A DNA stretch of 64,000 nt from Pegoplata infirma (lineage: Eukaryota > Arthropoda > Insecta > Diptera > Anthomyiidae), in NCBI GenBank assembly GCA_963921195.1, contig OY992538.1, positions 13,416,330 to 13,480,329 on the forward strand. Reading direction: 5' to 3'. The translations under genes were made by a program, and so were the position numbers. This document shows positions 43,559 to 56,104 of this stretch, in pieces. The notes beneath the pieces are model-generated. The model was not told where the DNA came from. It did no database searches and worked only from the letters and a program-made list of their open reading frames with translations. Position 1 is the first letter of the stretch. Each line of letters starts with the position of its first letter.

Positions 43559-46500
43559 CATAGCTGTATGCTATGATTGAAATAACGAAATGAATAAATA
43601 ACAATATTTTTTCAAAAATAATCAAATAACAGATTATTTAAATATTTGAAAATGAATAATATTTATTTTGATTTTATTTGAATAACGAAAAATCGAATAA
43701 TTTTTTCTGATTTTTTTTATTCAAACAAACAAAATATAATTTTTCAAAATAATCAACAAAAATTTGTGATTTTTTTTGGTTATTCACAAAAATTCAAATA
43801 AATAACGTGTTATTCAAACAACAAAAAATAAATATTCTTGAAAATTTTGTGTTTGAAAAAAAAAAAACTATTTTATTTATTTTGTACAGTTTAACAAAAA
43901 ATTATTCTTACAAAACAGTTTTGTTTTAATATCAGGTTCTTATAAATTGTAATTTATAAAAAGTCCATTTGAATTCAGAAAAGTTAAGTTGTGATTTAGG
44001 AAATTCCAAGTGCAGAGCTATAAACTTATGCAAATATTTACTTAACAAAACTTTTTTTTTAAAGAAAAGTATAAAAATCTGTAAAAATTGGCGACTTTCA
44101 TAGGTTGGTTTAAGGAGTATACTCACTTTGTCATTCCGTGTGTAAGCATCGAAATATCTATCTAACAAACCATAAAATATATATTATTTATTAGTGATCG
44201 ATTGTTACACATTCTGCAGATGTCCGTCCGTTCGTCTATGGAAGACATGATACAATCCAAAATAAAAGAGCTAGACTGCGAAAATTTGGCAGAAATATAT
44301 CTTATGGTCTGAGGCTGGTTAAGTACGGAAATGGGCCAAATCGGATCATATTTAAAAATTTGAAAAAAGGCAGAAGCAAATGAAATATTTTTATGGCAGA
44401 AGAACTTCAACGTCCTGCAGTTGAATCCAGGGGACTAGAAAATGAAATTTTATGATAAAATTTAGCGGCCATATAACCAAATTTAAAAACATGCGATTTG
44501 CAAAATGGAATGATATCTGATAATAATGATAAATACCGAAATGTTTATTTATTACATACACTCAAAATATTATGTCAGTAAATTAAACAGAAAATACGTT
44601 TGAAACTAATGAAACTTTATTTAAAAAAAAAGACTACTTATATAAATAACTGTAAAAATCCGTAAAAACTGACTGATAAATTTTTACTATAAAAACGGTT
44701 AAAATTATCGGTGTCATCCGATGAGAAATCCTCGTCACTTGATATCATTTTTTAATAAGTTTAACTCACAAATCTTTTACACACAATAAATTTTACAAAC
44801 AATTATTATAGAATAAAATTTCTATTATCTAGAAAAATTTATACAAAATGAAAATTTTTTTTAAGTTTCTTTGTTTGATTTTTTTTTTTTTGAATTTCAA
44901 ATATTTTTATTGAAACATACAACAGAAACAGAAGAAATTTTTTGTAACGTTGACGTAAGTGAACCAAAACTACATATCGTTGCCTGACCATCAGTATGAT
45001 TATATAGTTTTAAGAAATTTCGAAAAGTCTTCGTGGGCGTATTTATGTAATATAGGACCACTTTGGCATCAGACAAACAAACCAACCGGCTTAAAAGCCG
45101 GCCATTATGTTTTACAAAAAAAAAAATAAAAAATTGAGCCGCATCCGAGCAAAATTGGTCAGGCCGATGCCAATTTCTCTCCAGCTTGATTAACTATTGG
45201 CATAATGGGATAGTTAAAAAAAAATATGAAAAGTCACAGTCAACGATATACATATTTTTTTTTGACCTGACCTTGTTTCTGCAGAAGCAAGGAAGAGAAA
45301 AACTAAGGAAATTAAGAGCTTAAAAGTCTAAGCAATACCTGTTAGGATTCTAAAAAATCAACACTTCATTTCCCATTTAAGGTGTTAGGACTCTTACAAG
45401 AAATCAACAATTAATTTCTATTTTCCCTTTTTTAAAAGAAATGCCTAAAAGTATTTAAATTTTCAGAGTACGTTTTGACCATTAAGGTCTAATTGTAAGT
45501 AGTTAGTCTAAAAACGTAAACGTACCGCATACTCTATGAAATATGCAATTTCTCTATAGCTTCTCGTTTTCGAGATATTCGGAATAGAAATTTAAAAAAT
45601 TTTATTTATAAGCGTTTTTGTAGCACCACTGTTAGACATTATTGCGTTAATGTCAAAAACTAAGAGTGGATTTTATGTAATATGGACCTGTAGAATCCAA
45701 ATCTGTCATCTAAAATGCTGTAGCTTGTTTCGTTTTTGTGTTTTTCGCGCTTAAAAATGTGCCCAATTCCATACCATATAAATACATTCAAAATAATTAT
45801 GTTTATTTTTTGACCGTTTGAATACTGCAATGTAAATTTTTTTGAATACTTTATATAAATGCATAATTCCAAATAATATTTGTTTTTTTTTTGATATCTC
45901 TAGTTTTCGAGAAAATTCGAATATAATAATCTTTTGCAATTCAACCGCGATTTTTGAAAAAAGTGCTCGATCGATGTTTTGGTTTTTGTTCCTATATTAT
46001 TCTTAGACATTCCAAATACGTATTCAAAAAAGAAAATATAGTATTCGCACTTTTAGGCAAAAACTGTTTCCAACCACCCGTGTTTTACTTGGTTGGTAAA
46101 AGTCACAAATTTTACCTGGCCTATGTGATATAGTTATAAAGTAAATTTTGAAACATTTTTGATATATTATAACTTATTATTTTAATTATTTTCAATATGA
46201 TACTTCCCCAGTGAAATTTCATGCACTAATTCGTAGAATATTTTTTCCCTTTTGGTAGACTTCAATGTATCTCGCTTAAAAAATATAACAGTTAATCCGT
46301 AAAATGAGGGATAGACGGATAGATCGTTATGTGCTAGAGAATCACAATAAATTAAATCATCAGTACAACATCAGTTTTACCTCAAAAGTAGTCAAAAATA
46401 AAAAAATATTATAAGCAAATATCCATTTAAATTTTAAAAATAGAATAATGCATTTTCTATTGCAAAAATGTTCAATTGTATAAAGAATGAAATTTTTTTC

Positions 46501-47240
46501 GATTAAAATAATTTTTGTGTAGTAGAAACATTTCACAGTTAATACTAAAGAATATTTTCTTAAAAATGTCACCAAAGCAAAAACCCTTAAAAATCTCAAT
46601 GTTTTGCAAAATAAACCTTTACAATTAAGGGTATTTAAGTAATTATACATCCTTTCACGACTTTTTATTGTTTAAGAAAAATATCGAAAAGTCTAATCAA
46701 CTAGAGTATTTTCCATAAGAAAATGTTTTAAGAACATTTTTTAATCAGTAAAAGTCAATTTGGGAAAAAATTAAAAATAATCAAATTAATGTTTTAGTAA
46801 AGAAAACCTTAAATAAGTAAAACAATAGTGGTTTGTAAGAATAATTGTGTGTTTTACTGTATAATAAAATTCAAAATAAATAAAAAAAAAATTATTTTTC
46901 AAACAGAAAATTTTCAAGAATATTTCTTTTTTTTGTTTAAATAATACGTTATTCATTTGAATTTTTGTGAATAACCAAAAAAAATCACAAATTTTTGTTG
47001 ATTATTTTGAAAAATTCTATTTTGTTTGTTTGAATAAGCAATCAGAAAAAATTATTTGATTTTTTTGGAAAGAAATATTATTTCATTTTTATGAATTTGA
47101 ATAAAATAAAATTTTATTTTATTCAAACCAAAATAAATAAAATAACAAAACATTTTATTTTTTGATAGCCAACTAAAATATCAAAGTATTTTATTTTTTT
47201 CCAAAAAATCCAAATAAAAAAAATCAATAATACAGCTATG
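43559..47240. mobile_element. 3.7-kb hAT-like element with long TIRs and 8-bp target duplication
   Basis: The ends CATAGCTGTAT (43559) and ATACAGCTATG (to 47240) begin long inverted repeats: 43559-43930 matches the reverse complement of about 46840-47240, including GTGAATAACCAAAAAAAATC on one strand. The element is flanked by perfect 8-bp repeats GTATGCAA (43551-43558 and 47241-47248). An 8-bp duplication and CANNG start fit hAT; TIRs of about 370 bp are unusually long for that group. The interior has worn GTCY-type repeat at about 44190-44420, a CACTCAAAATATTATGTCAG start at 44560 and no transposase motif. Confidence 0.85.
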
Positions 47241-47248
47241 GTATGCAA

Positions 47249-47566
47249 TTGTGTATGTGTTAATATTTGTATATTGGTGTTTATTACATTATTTTATATT
47301 ATAAAATGAAATTAAGATGTTAAGAGGCTTTTCTTTAGGAACAGTAGTAGTAGTAGAAAAGGGAGAAAAAATAAAAAAGCAGCAAATCTAAATGAAATCC
47401 AAATACCGTGAATACATGTCATTATTAAGCAAACAGAAAGTTGGTTTGATGTTTGAAATTGTATTTTAGAAATACGTAATGTTGCTCGGTTTGTTTGAGT
47501 TTTAGGTTTTACTTGTTTGTGGATGGTTTGTTTGTTATTTGAGCCTGTTAACCCGGTTAGAGATTA
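47249..47566. other. AT-rich spacer
   Basis: No feature is seen apart from a short AGTAGTAGTAGTAG run near 47343. Confidence 0.5.
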
Positions 47567-50500
47567 CACACAGGGAAAAAATTATTTAGAACTCAGTCGA
47601 AGCTAATCAAATTTGGTTTCAGAATATAAGTTTTAGTTACAACTACTTAAATTCAATTATTATGATTCAAAAAATAAATTTTAAACAAAATATCTAAACA
47701 AATTACCAATAAACAATCACATTTTCAAAAAATATTGGTTGTATTTATCAATTTGAAAAAATATATTACTTCAAAATCGGTCGTAATAGTCCGAACCATT
47801 CATTTATATTTTATTTTTAAATGCAATCAATTTTTAAAAACAATCACAAAGTATTAGTTCAGTTATATTAAAAATCAGATATAGCAACTGATACTTTGTA
47901 AAAATTGTTTTAAATTTTGAAAAACTCAAATTAAATTTGAATTTAAAATTTTAATGCAAAACTATCTAAGAACTATTAATTTTTGGTATTTTGTATAACA
48001 GTTACTGCAACTAATTGTAAGTTGCATATACAAAAAATCATTTAAATTATTAAAACGTCATAAAAAAATAAAACAATTTTAGAAAATATTTAAAAAAAAT
48101 TGTATTAAGATAAACACAAATACATACCTATTAAATATGCAGTTAACAGAATAAAAAAAAAAACCAAAAGGTATGTACATGAGTTTTTAATCTGCGCAAA
48201 ATACTTGCAAACTATATGTATTGTATTTATTTGCAGAAAAAAGCCCACCATTTACAAAATAAATTCGGATGCAAGTTTCTTGCTGATTTACCCATGGATC
48301 TGGAAAAGACAAATTTCCATTGAAAGCTGTATTGGGAAGAATGAAATTTGAGAGGGAGGTTTGCAAAAACAAATTTTTTGAGGTATTCTAATTTTCAACA
48401 GAAAAAATATCACTGAATATCACAACTATTCTATAACAAATCTGGGTCTTTTTCTAAGGAAAAATATATCAAATTGTGAGACTTTTTGTACAGAAAAAAT
48501 CTCTCAAAAGATGAACCTTTTTCTATAGGAAATATCTCTCAGAATCTGAGAATTTTTTTATAGGAAAAACTTCTCAGAATCTGAGATATTTTCTATAAGA
48601 AAAATGTCTCAGAATCTGAAACTTTTTTTTATAAGAAAATCATTCAGAATCTGAGAATTTTTCAATAGGAAAAACGTCTCAGAATGTAAGAATTTGTCTA
48701 AAGGATAAATGTCTCAGAATCTAATACTTTTTCTATAGAAAAAATGTCTCGGAATCTGACACTTTTTCTCTAGAAAAAATTTCTTAGAATTTGAGACTTC
48801 TTCTTTAGAAAAAAATGTCTCAGAATATGAGACTTTTTCTATAGAAAAAATATCTCAGAATCTGAGACTTTTTCTATAGAAAAAATGTCTCAGAATCTGA
48901 GACTTTTTCTATAGAAAAAATGTCTCAGAATCTGAGACTTTTTCTATAGAAAAAAATGTCTCAGAATCTGAGACTTTTTCTATAGAAAAAATGTCTCAGA
49001 ATCTGAGATTTTTCTATAGAAAAAATGTCTCAGAATCTGAGACTTTTTCTATAGAAAAAATGTCTCAGAAACTGAGATTTTTTCTATAGAAAAAATGTCT
49101 CAGAATCTGAGACTTTTTCTATAGAAAAAATGTCTCAGAATCTGAGACTTTTTCTATAGAAAAAATGTCTCAGAATCTGAGACTTTTTCTATAGAAAAAA
49201 TGTCTCAGAATCTGAGACTTTTTCTATAGAAAAAATGTCTCAGAATCTGAGACTTTTTCTATAGAAAAAATGTCTCAGAATCTGAGACTTTTTCTATAGA
49301 AAAAATGTCTCAGAATCTGAGACTTTTTCTATAGAAAAAATGTCTCAGAATCTGAGACTTTTTCTATAGAAAAAATGTCTCAGAATCTGAGACTTTTTCT
49401 ATAGAAAAAATATCTCAGAATCTGAGACTTTTTCTATAAAAAAATATCTCAGAATCTGAGACTTTTTCTATAGAAAAAATGACTCAGAATCTGAGACTTT
49501 TTCTATAGAAAAAATGTCTCAGAATCTGAGACTTTTTCTATAGAAAAAATGTCTCAGAATCTGAAACTTTTTCTATAGAAAAAATGTCTCAGAATCTGAG
49601 ACTTTTTCTATGGAAAAAATGTCTCAGAATCTGAGACTTTTTCTATAGAAAATATGTCTCAGAATCTGAGACTTTTTCTATGGAAAAAATGTCTCAGAAT
49701 CTGAGACTTTTTCTATAGAAAAAATGTCTCAGAATCTGAGACTTTTTCTATAGAAAAAATGTCTCAGAATCTGATACTTTTTCTATAGAAAAAATGGTTA
49801 GAATCTGAGATTTTTCCTATAGAAAGAATGTTTCAGAATCTGAGACTTTTTCTATAGAAAAAATGTCTCAGAATATAAGACTTTTTATATAGAAAAAATG
49901 TTTTTGAATCTGAGACATTTTCTTTAGAAAAAATGTTTCAGAATCTGAGACTTTTTCTATAGAAAAAAGGTTTCAGAATCTGAGACTTTTTCTATAGAAA
50001 AAATTTCTCAGCATCTGAAATTTTTTTTATGGAAAAAATGTTTCTGAATCTGAGACTTTCTCTATAGAAAAAAATGTCTCTGCATCTGAGACTTTCTCTA
50101 TCGAAAAAATGTCTTAGAATTTGAGAATTTTCCTATAAAAAAAATGTCTCAGAATCTCGGACTTTTTCTATAGAAAAAATGTCTCTGAATCTGAGACTTT
50201 TTGTGTAGAAAAAATGCCACAAAATCTGAGACTTTTTCTATAAAAAAATGTCTCAGAATAGGATACTTTTTGTATAGAAAAAATGTCACAAAATCTGAGA
50301 CTTTTCTAATGAAAAAAAGTCTTAGAATCTGAGACTTTTTCAATAGAAAAAATGTCTCAGAATCTGAAACTTTTTCTATAGAAAAAATGACTCAGAATCT
50401 GAGACTTTTTCTATAGAAAAAATGTCTCAGAATCTGAGACTTTTTCTATAGAAAAAATGTCTCATAATCTGAGACTTTTTCTATAGAAAAAATGTCTCAA

Positions 50501-52455
50501 AATCTGAGACTTTTTCTATAGAAAAAATGTCTCAGAATCTGAGACTTTTTGTATAGAAAAATGTCTTAGAATCTGAGACATTTTTTCTCAGATTCTCAGA
50601 ATCTGAGACTTTTTCTATAGAAAAAAGTCTCAGATTCTGAGACATTTTTTCTATAGAAAAAGTCTCAGATTCTGAGACATTTTTTCTATAGAAAAAGTCT
50701 CAGATTCTGAGACATTTTTTCTATAGAAAAAGTCTCAGATTCTGAGACATTTTTTCTATAGAAAAAGTCTCAGATTCTGAGACATTTTTTCTATAGAAAA
50801 AGTCTCAGAATCTGAGACATTTTTTCTATAGAAAAAGTCTCAGATTCTGAGACATTTTTTCTATAGAAAAAGTCTCAGATTCTGAGACATTTTTTCTATA
50901 GAAAAAGTCTCAGATTCTGAGACATTTTTTCTATAGAAAAAGTCTCAGATTCTGAGACATTTTTTCTATAGAAAAAGTCTCAGATTCTGAGACATTTTTT
51001 CTATAGAAAAAGTCTCAGATTCTGAGACATTTTTTCTATAGAAAAAGTCTCAGATTCTGAGACATTTTTTCTATAGAAAAAGTCTCAGATTCTGAGACAT
51101 TTTTTCTATAGAAAAAGTCTCAGATTCTGAGACATTTTTTCTATAGAAAAAGTCTCAGATTCTGAGACATTCTTTCTATAGAAAAAGTCTCAGATTCTGA
51201 GACATTTTTTCTATAGAAAAAGTCTCAGATTCTGAGACATTTTTTCTATAGAAAAAGTCTCAGATTCTGAGACATTTTTTCTATAGAAAAAGTCTCAGAT
51301 TCTGAGACATTTTTTCTATAGAAAAAGTCTCAGATTCTGAGACATTTTTTCTATAGAAAAAGTTTCAGATTCTGAGACATTTTTTCTATAGAAAAAGTCT
51401 CAGATTCTGAGACATTTTTTCTATAGAAAAAGTCTCAGATTCTGAGACATTTTTTCTATAGAAAAAGTCTCAGATTCTGAGACATTTTTTCTATAGAAAA
51501 AGTCTCAGATGCTGAGACATTTTTTCTATAGAAAAAGTCTCAGATTCTGAGACATTTTTTCTATAGAAAAAGTCTCAGATTCTGAGACATTTTTTCTATA
51601 GAAAAAGTCTCAGATTCTGAGTCATTTTTTCTATAGAAAAAGTCTCAGATTCTGAGACATTTTTTCTATTGAAATAGTCTCAGATTCTAAAACTTTTTTT
51701 CATTAGAAAAAGTCTCAGATTTTGTGACATTTTTTCTATACAAAAAGTATCCTATTCTGAGACATTTTTTTCTATAGAAAAAGTCTCAGATTTTGAGACA
51801 TTTTTTTTATAGAAAAAGTCTCAGATTCCTACACATTGAGATACTGAAACATTTTTTCTCCAAAAAAATCTATGATTCTGAGACATTTTTTCTATAGAAA
51901 AGTCTCACATTCTAAGATGTTTTATCTATAGAAAAAGACCCACATTCTAAGACGTTTTTTCTATTGGAAAAGTCTCAGGTTCTGGGACATATTTTCTATA
52001 GAAAATGTCTCAGATTCTGAGACATATTTTCTATAGAAAAGTCTCAGGTGCTGTGACATTTTTGTAGGATTCTGAGAATTTTTTATAAAAAAACTATTCT
52101 TAAAAATTGTATTAAATATCAACTTATGTGTATTTTCTTGTAAAATTAACTTATTTAATAAATTTATTACAAAAAAACATTATTTTGGGCTTTTTATTTT
52201 ACGGTTGAATGGCCCCATTAATAAAATACTTCAGTTGTGGTGGTATTATATCGGTCACAACAACCATTTTGTATCTATAATTTTTCGTTGTTTCAACAGA
52301 TATATTCAGTTGCTCTTACTGAAATTCAATATAAATACCAATTGACTAAATCGAAATTATTAGTAATCACAACTGATAAAAGTGATAGTTGGCTGGACTA
52401 CAAATATTTGGTTGGTTCTAAATTTGGTTGGCACAACGAATTCGTTTTCTGTGTG
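47567..52455. mobile_element. Possible TIR pair around satellite array 3
   Basis: CACACAGGGAAAAAATTATT (preceded by TA) and the opposite end TTCGTTTTCTGTGTG (followed by TA) are inverted repeats of the same style as the insert at 10729. They flank array 3. Similarity beyond the first 25 bp is weak, so the two ends might belong to different elements. Confidence 0.35.
48450..52075. repeat. SAT35 array 3 (about 100 units) with one inversion point
   Basis: About 60 units run in one orientation up to 50615 and about 40 in the opposite orientation afterwards. The change is centred on CTATAG at 50615-50620, just after a scrambled stretch (50570-50610). The cores (48830-49790 and 50620-51640) are almost identical unit to unit; both outer edges decay over several hundred bases. 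An ORF of 64 codons (50149-50343, minus) is repeat read-through. Confidence 0.97.
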
Positions 52456-52894
52456 TATCCTTAAGAGTTAAAGTGTGTCTGTTTATACTAAATCTGCCAG
52501 GCAGCCAGTCAGCCATTCCATACATCCATCCATCCTGCCTTACTTCATGCATGCATGTGCATATTTCTAATTTAAGGAATTTTTTACTTTTTTGCATGCA
52601 GCACTGGCTGCAGCAGCATCACCATCATCATCTACATCTTGATAATCAACGTGTAAAATGTAAAGTACTTGTTTGTACAAAGTATTTTACATACAACCTC
52701 AAAAAATTTGTTATGCTACTTGAACTTTCAATTACATCTTGATATCCATAAAATATAAAAAAAATTTACTTGTTTTGATTTCCTATGTTTCTTGAAACAT
52801 TACTAATCTCAATTTTGTAAATTATAATCAAAGTCACAATGCAAAATCTAAGAACGCACATCTGGATTTTTTTATTTTATAAAATTTATCAATT

Positions 52895-54172
52895 TAGTGT
52901 AGAGAATTTAAAGATAGAGAATACTCTGTAAAGCAGGGTTGCAAAAGTTGGTACAATTGTACTTTTTTTGGTACAATTCGAAGCTCAAAAGTACAATGGT
53001 ACACCAATGACTTATTTAGTACAATTTAAGATCTTCCTCAGTTTATCCCCTTTTGGTGGAATTTCTCTATTTTAAACGATTCACGGTGGCAACTCAACTT
53101 TTTATCATTTCTATGTGTTTGGATCTATATTTGGCCAGATCTGAAATTGGTGTCGAAAAACATACAAAACAAATTTGAGTTAAATAGATATATAAGGATG
53201 CCAATAGACAGATTTAAGTAAATATCGGGAGGACGTTTGTATGGATACTAATTAGATGGACCGACAGAAAACGGGAAATCATAGCAAAATCGATTCACCA
53301 ATTAAATCTGCGTCCATCGGTATACTTAAAGTTAGGTCTAGGACCAATAATTCGGATAGCTGATATTATAACAAAAGAATGATATGAAAGAATGACTCAA
53401 TCAGCGCTGAGAAGATACATGACCACACTGTATCAGAAATAGCGCTCTCTCAGTGCTACCAAATAGTGCTTTTAACTGTGACATCGCCCACAGAAATCAT
53501 GCAATAATTCAGGCGGTTTGGATGCGTTCTTAGAGTCTTGATTGCTTTCCAAAAGCTTGTTTTTCGCTCCTTTAAAAAAAAAAAAATATTGGTACAGTTG
53601 GGGTCGAAAAAGTACAATTTTAGGAGCTCGTTGGTACAGTTTTGATGTTCGCATTTTGCAACCCTGCTGTAAAGTGACTGTAATCTCAATTCAACAGACT
53701 TTTGACAGAGTTTTCTTAGGAGGCGTGGTCAAACATTGTAAAAATTGTCAAGTTTGTGTCGAATTACCTCGTTTAAATATTTATCAAATTAAAACGGAAT
53801 GCACCACAAATCTCAAAAATTTACATTCTTGTATAGTTTTGTATGGGCTATCGATTAAAACTTTTTTCTTTCGAAAATTTAAGAACCCGCTCTGAAATTT
53901 CCCATTTTTTAAAAAAGTCAATTTATCAAAAAATCCGGCCATGTGTTTTTCGTTTTTCGAGGAAATCGCATTTGAATTTCATAACAATTTTGTAAATTGC
54001 TTGTATTTTCTTGTTTCAATTTTTTTTTGGGTTTCCTAAAATGCATTTTACAACTATATGTAAATTTACAGAGTTTTCTTTGTTAAATGGTGCTTTATTT
54101 AACAAATATTTTACAATATTTCTGTAAATTAACATTTTTTTTTGTCCAAATTTTCTGTAATTTAACAGAGTT
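52895..54172. mobile_element. M1 MITE copy 6, worn and split
   Basis: Fragments 52895-52933, 53675-53715 and about 53990-54172 are M1 in the reverse orientation, ending TAATTTAACAGAGTTATTATT. It is split by the hAT MITE and by a segment (53718-53830) that is repeated at 37608-37720 (AGGAGGCGTGG...AAAACGGAATGCAC). Confidence 0.72.
52934..53666. mobile_element. hAT MITE inside a worn M1 copy
   Basis: The ends CAGGGTTGCAAAAGTTGGTA and GCATTTTGCAACCCTG are inverted and flanked by perfect 8-bp repeats CTGTAAAG (52926-52933, 53667-53674). The sequence on both sides joins into M1 (ATACTCTGTAAA...TGACTGTAATCTC). A worn DINE-like piece (GGTCTAGGACCAATAATTCG) sits inside at about 53190-53360. No ORF of note. 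Confidence 0.92.
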
Positions 54173-54547
54173 ATTATTATTTTCGCTTCAGATTTGGTGT
54201 GGAATGCCTCATATACTTTATGGGGTCCCCGAACGATTCGACTCGTTACAAATATTCAAAATTTTGTAAAATGACAAAAAAGTTTGTTATTTTTTGCTAC
54301 CTCCTATTTGGCAAGAATTCCTAGTTATTTCAAAAGATTTCTACCAAATTTTTTTTAATTTTACAAGTTTTTTACCAACGCTATAAAATTTACAAGGAAC
54401 TCTCGTGACTTTACTAATTTTTTTGCTACCTACTATTATACGAGAATTCCTAATAAAAATTACAAAAAAATGCAAAATTTCGATCAGTATTTTTTTGTAA
54501 AAAAACAAGGAAGACTAACAAAAATGGGATTACGAGACTTTTTATAG

Positions 54548-54783
54548 CAGTGGTCGGCACAAAGAGGCATATGAAAGTATTAGTGTTTTAATAAAAATAT
54601 GCATGCGTTGGTGTATTTCTTCAACAAAGCGACATCAACCTGCTTTGAAGAAAGTCAGCTTGCTACTGAATAAAATATTTGTTTTTTTTATGCTCTTTGT
54701 TGATTTTTTGTTGACATTCGTGTTGTATACATGTGAATTGCCGATTGTGTTCGGCTCCAGCGTGCAATGGGTGCCGATCACTG
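54548..54783. mobile_element. 236-bp hAT MITE
   Basis: The ends CAGTGGTCGGCAC and GTGCCGATCACTG are inverted and flanked by perfect 8-bp repeats TTTTATAG (54540-54547 and 54784-54791). Overlapping ORFs on both strands are not convincing as genes. Confidence 0.92.
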
Positions 54784-54950
54784 TTTTATAGTAATTTGAC
54801 AAGGTTTTTTTGTGTGAACGGAATGACAAATTGAGTATACCCTCATACTGTGATTGGAGTGAATAATTACACAGTGCAATAACCAAAATCGGAATGGAAT
54901 GAAACCAAAAGGAAATGAATGTTGACATTTTCTATAAAAAACCCTCAAGT

Positions 54951-55775
54951 TTTTTATACCCTACACCACACTGTGGTACAGGGTATAATGAGTTTGTGCT
55001 GATGTTTGTAACTACCCGAAATATTGGTCCTAGACCCACTTTTAAGTATACCGATCGACTTAGAATCACTTTTTGAGTCGATTTAGCGATGTCCGTCCGT
55101 CTGTCCGTCCTTTCGTCTGTCCGTCCTTTCGTCTGTCCGTCCTTCGTCTGTCTGTCCATATAAACGGTGTAAACACGATACAGGTCGCAATTTTTAATCA
55201 ATTGACTTAAGCCTATTTTGGACGAAGCCTATTGAAATTGGAAAAAATCGGTCCATATTTAGACCAAGCCCCCATACAAAGGTCCTCTTTAGTTTTGGCT
55301 CAAATGACTCTCTTCAAAATTTGACAGGTAATCATGTTTCATCCACACAAATCACCATTCAGAATTTTAAAGAAATCGGACCAGTTCTTCTTGTAGCCCC
55401 CATACAAACCATCTTCCCGATTTTCACATAAATCTCTTAAATTTCATGAAAATAGAAAATATTTAATTAAAATTCTGTTTGTATATGTTAAACGCGTACT
55501 TTAATAACCTTATCAAATCTGATTATCATCAGACAATTTTTGGACTTAGGTCCCATGTGAAAATTTCGCCCGATATTCAGTTGAAGCGGTTTATTGTCAA
55601 CAAAAAGAAGCCTATTCCACTCAAATTTGATTTGTGAGTGCTTTTCACACCTATTAAAGATTTGACAAAATATAGATCTAATCAGTCCATGTTTGAACTT
55701 GGGACCCATTTTCCGGGAAACTCTGGTGTTGGGTATTATATGGTCGGTCTTGACCGACTATAATTTTCTTACTTG
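54951..55775 (+). mobile_element. DINE-1-like element, copy 4 (full length)
   Basis: Nearly identical in layout to 36190-37029: TTTTTATACCCTACACCA, a GTCC/GTCT tract at 55090-55158 with a TTTCGTCTGTCCGTCC sub-repeat, the hairpin GTCGGTCTTGACCGAC, and the ACTTG end at 55775. Inserted in the left part of N copy 2. Confidence 0.9.
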
Positions 55776-56104
55776 ATTTGTTTTAATTTAGTGCGCAATT
55801 TGTTTACACGCATTTGAAGTAAGTGAACTGTTATTATAATTATTACTTGAAAACTATATAAGTGGCGTATACTTAATTTTGTAATTGGCTTTAAATAACA
55901 ATCATACGCATCGGTGCAGTGGTTAATTTTGTATACCCTCCACTTAGTGACAGTTGGTATATATGTATAAGTTTGTCATTCCGTTTGTAACTCATCGAAA
56001 TATCGATTAAGTATATATGGGGCATTCCATGTCAAATCGGATAATTTGAAAAATTTTTTTTTAGATTTTCCCAATTTGTTTACAGTTTTTAGTACCCTTC
56101 GAAA

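Noticed and set aside
50149..50343. 64-codon minus-strand ORF as a repeat protein
   Set aside because: It is read-through of the 35-bp satellite, whose period is not a multiple of three.
47567..52455. Firm call of one TIR element carrying satellite array 3
   Set aside because: Only about 25 terminal bases match and the subterminal regions do not align well, so it is listed only as a possibility.
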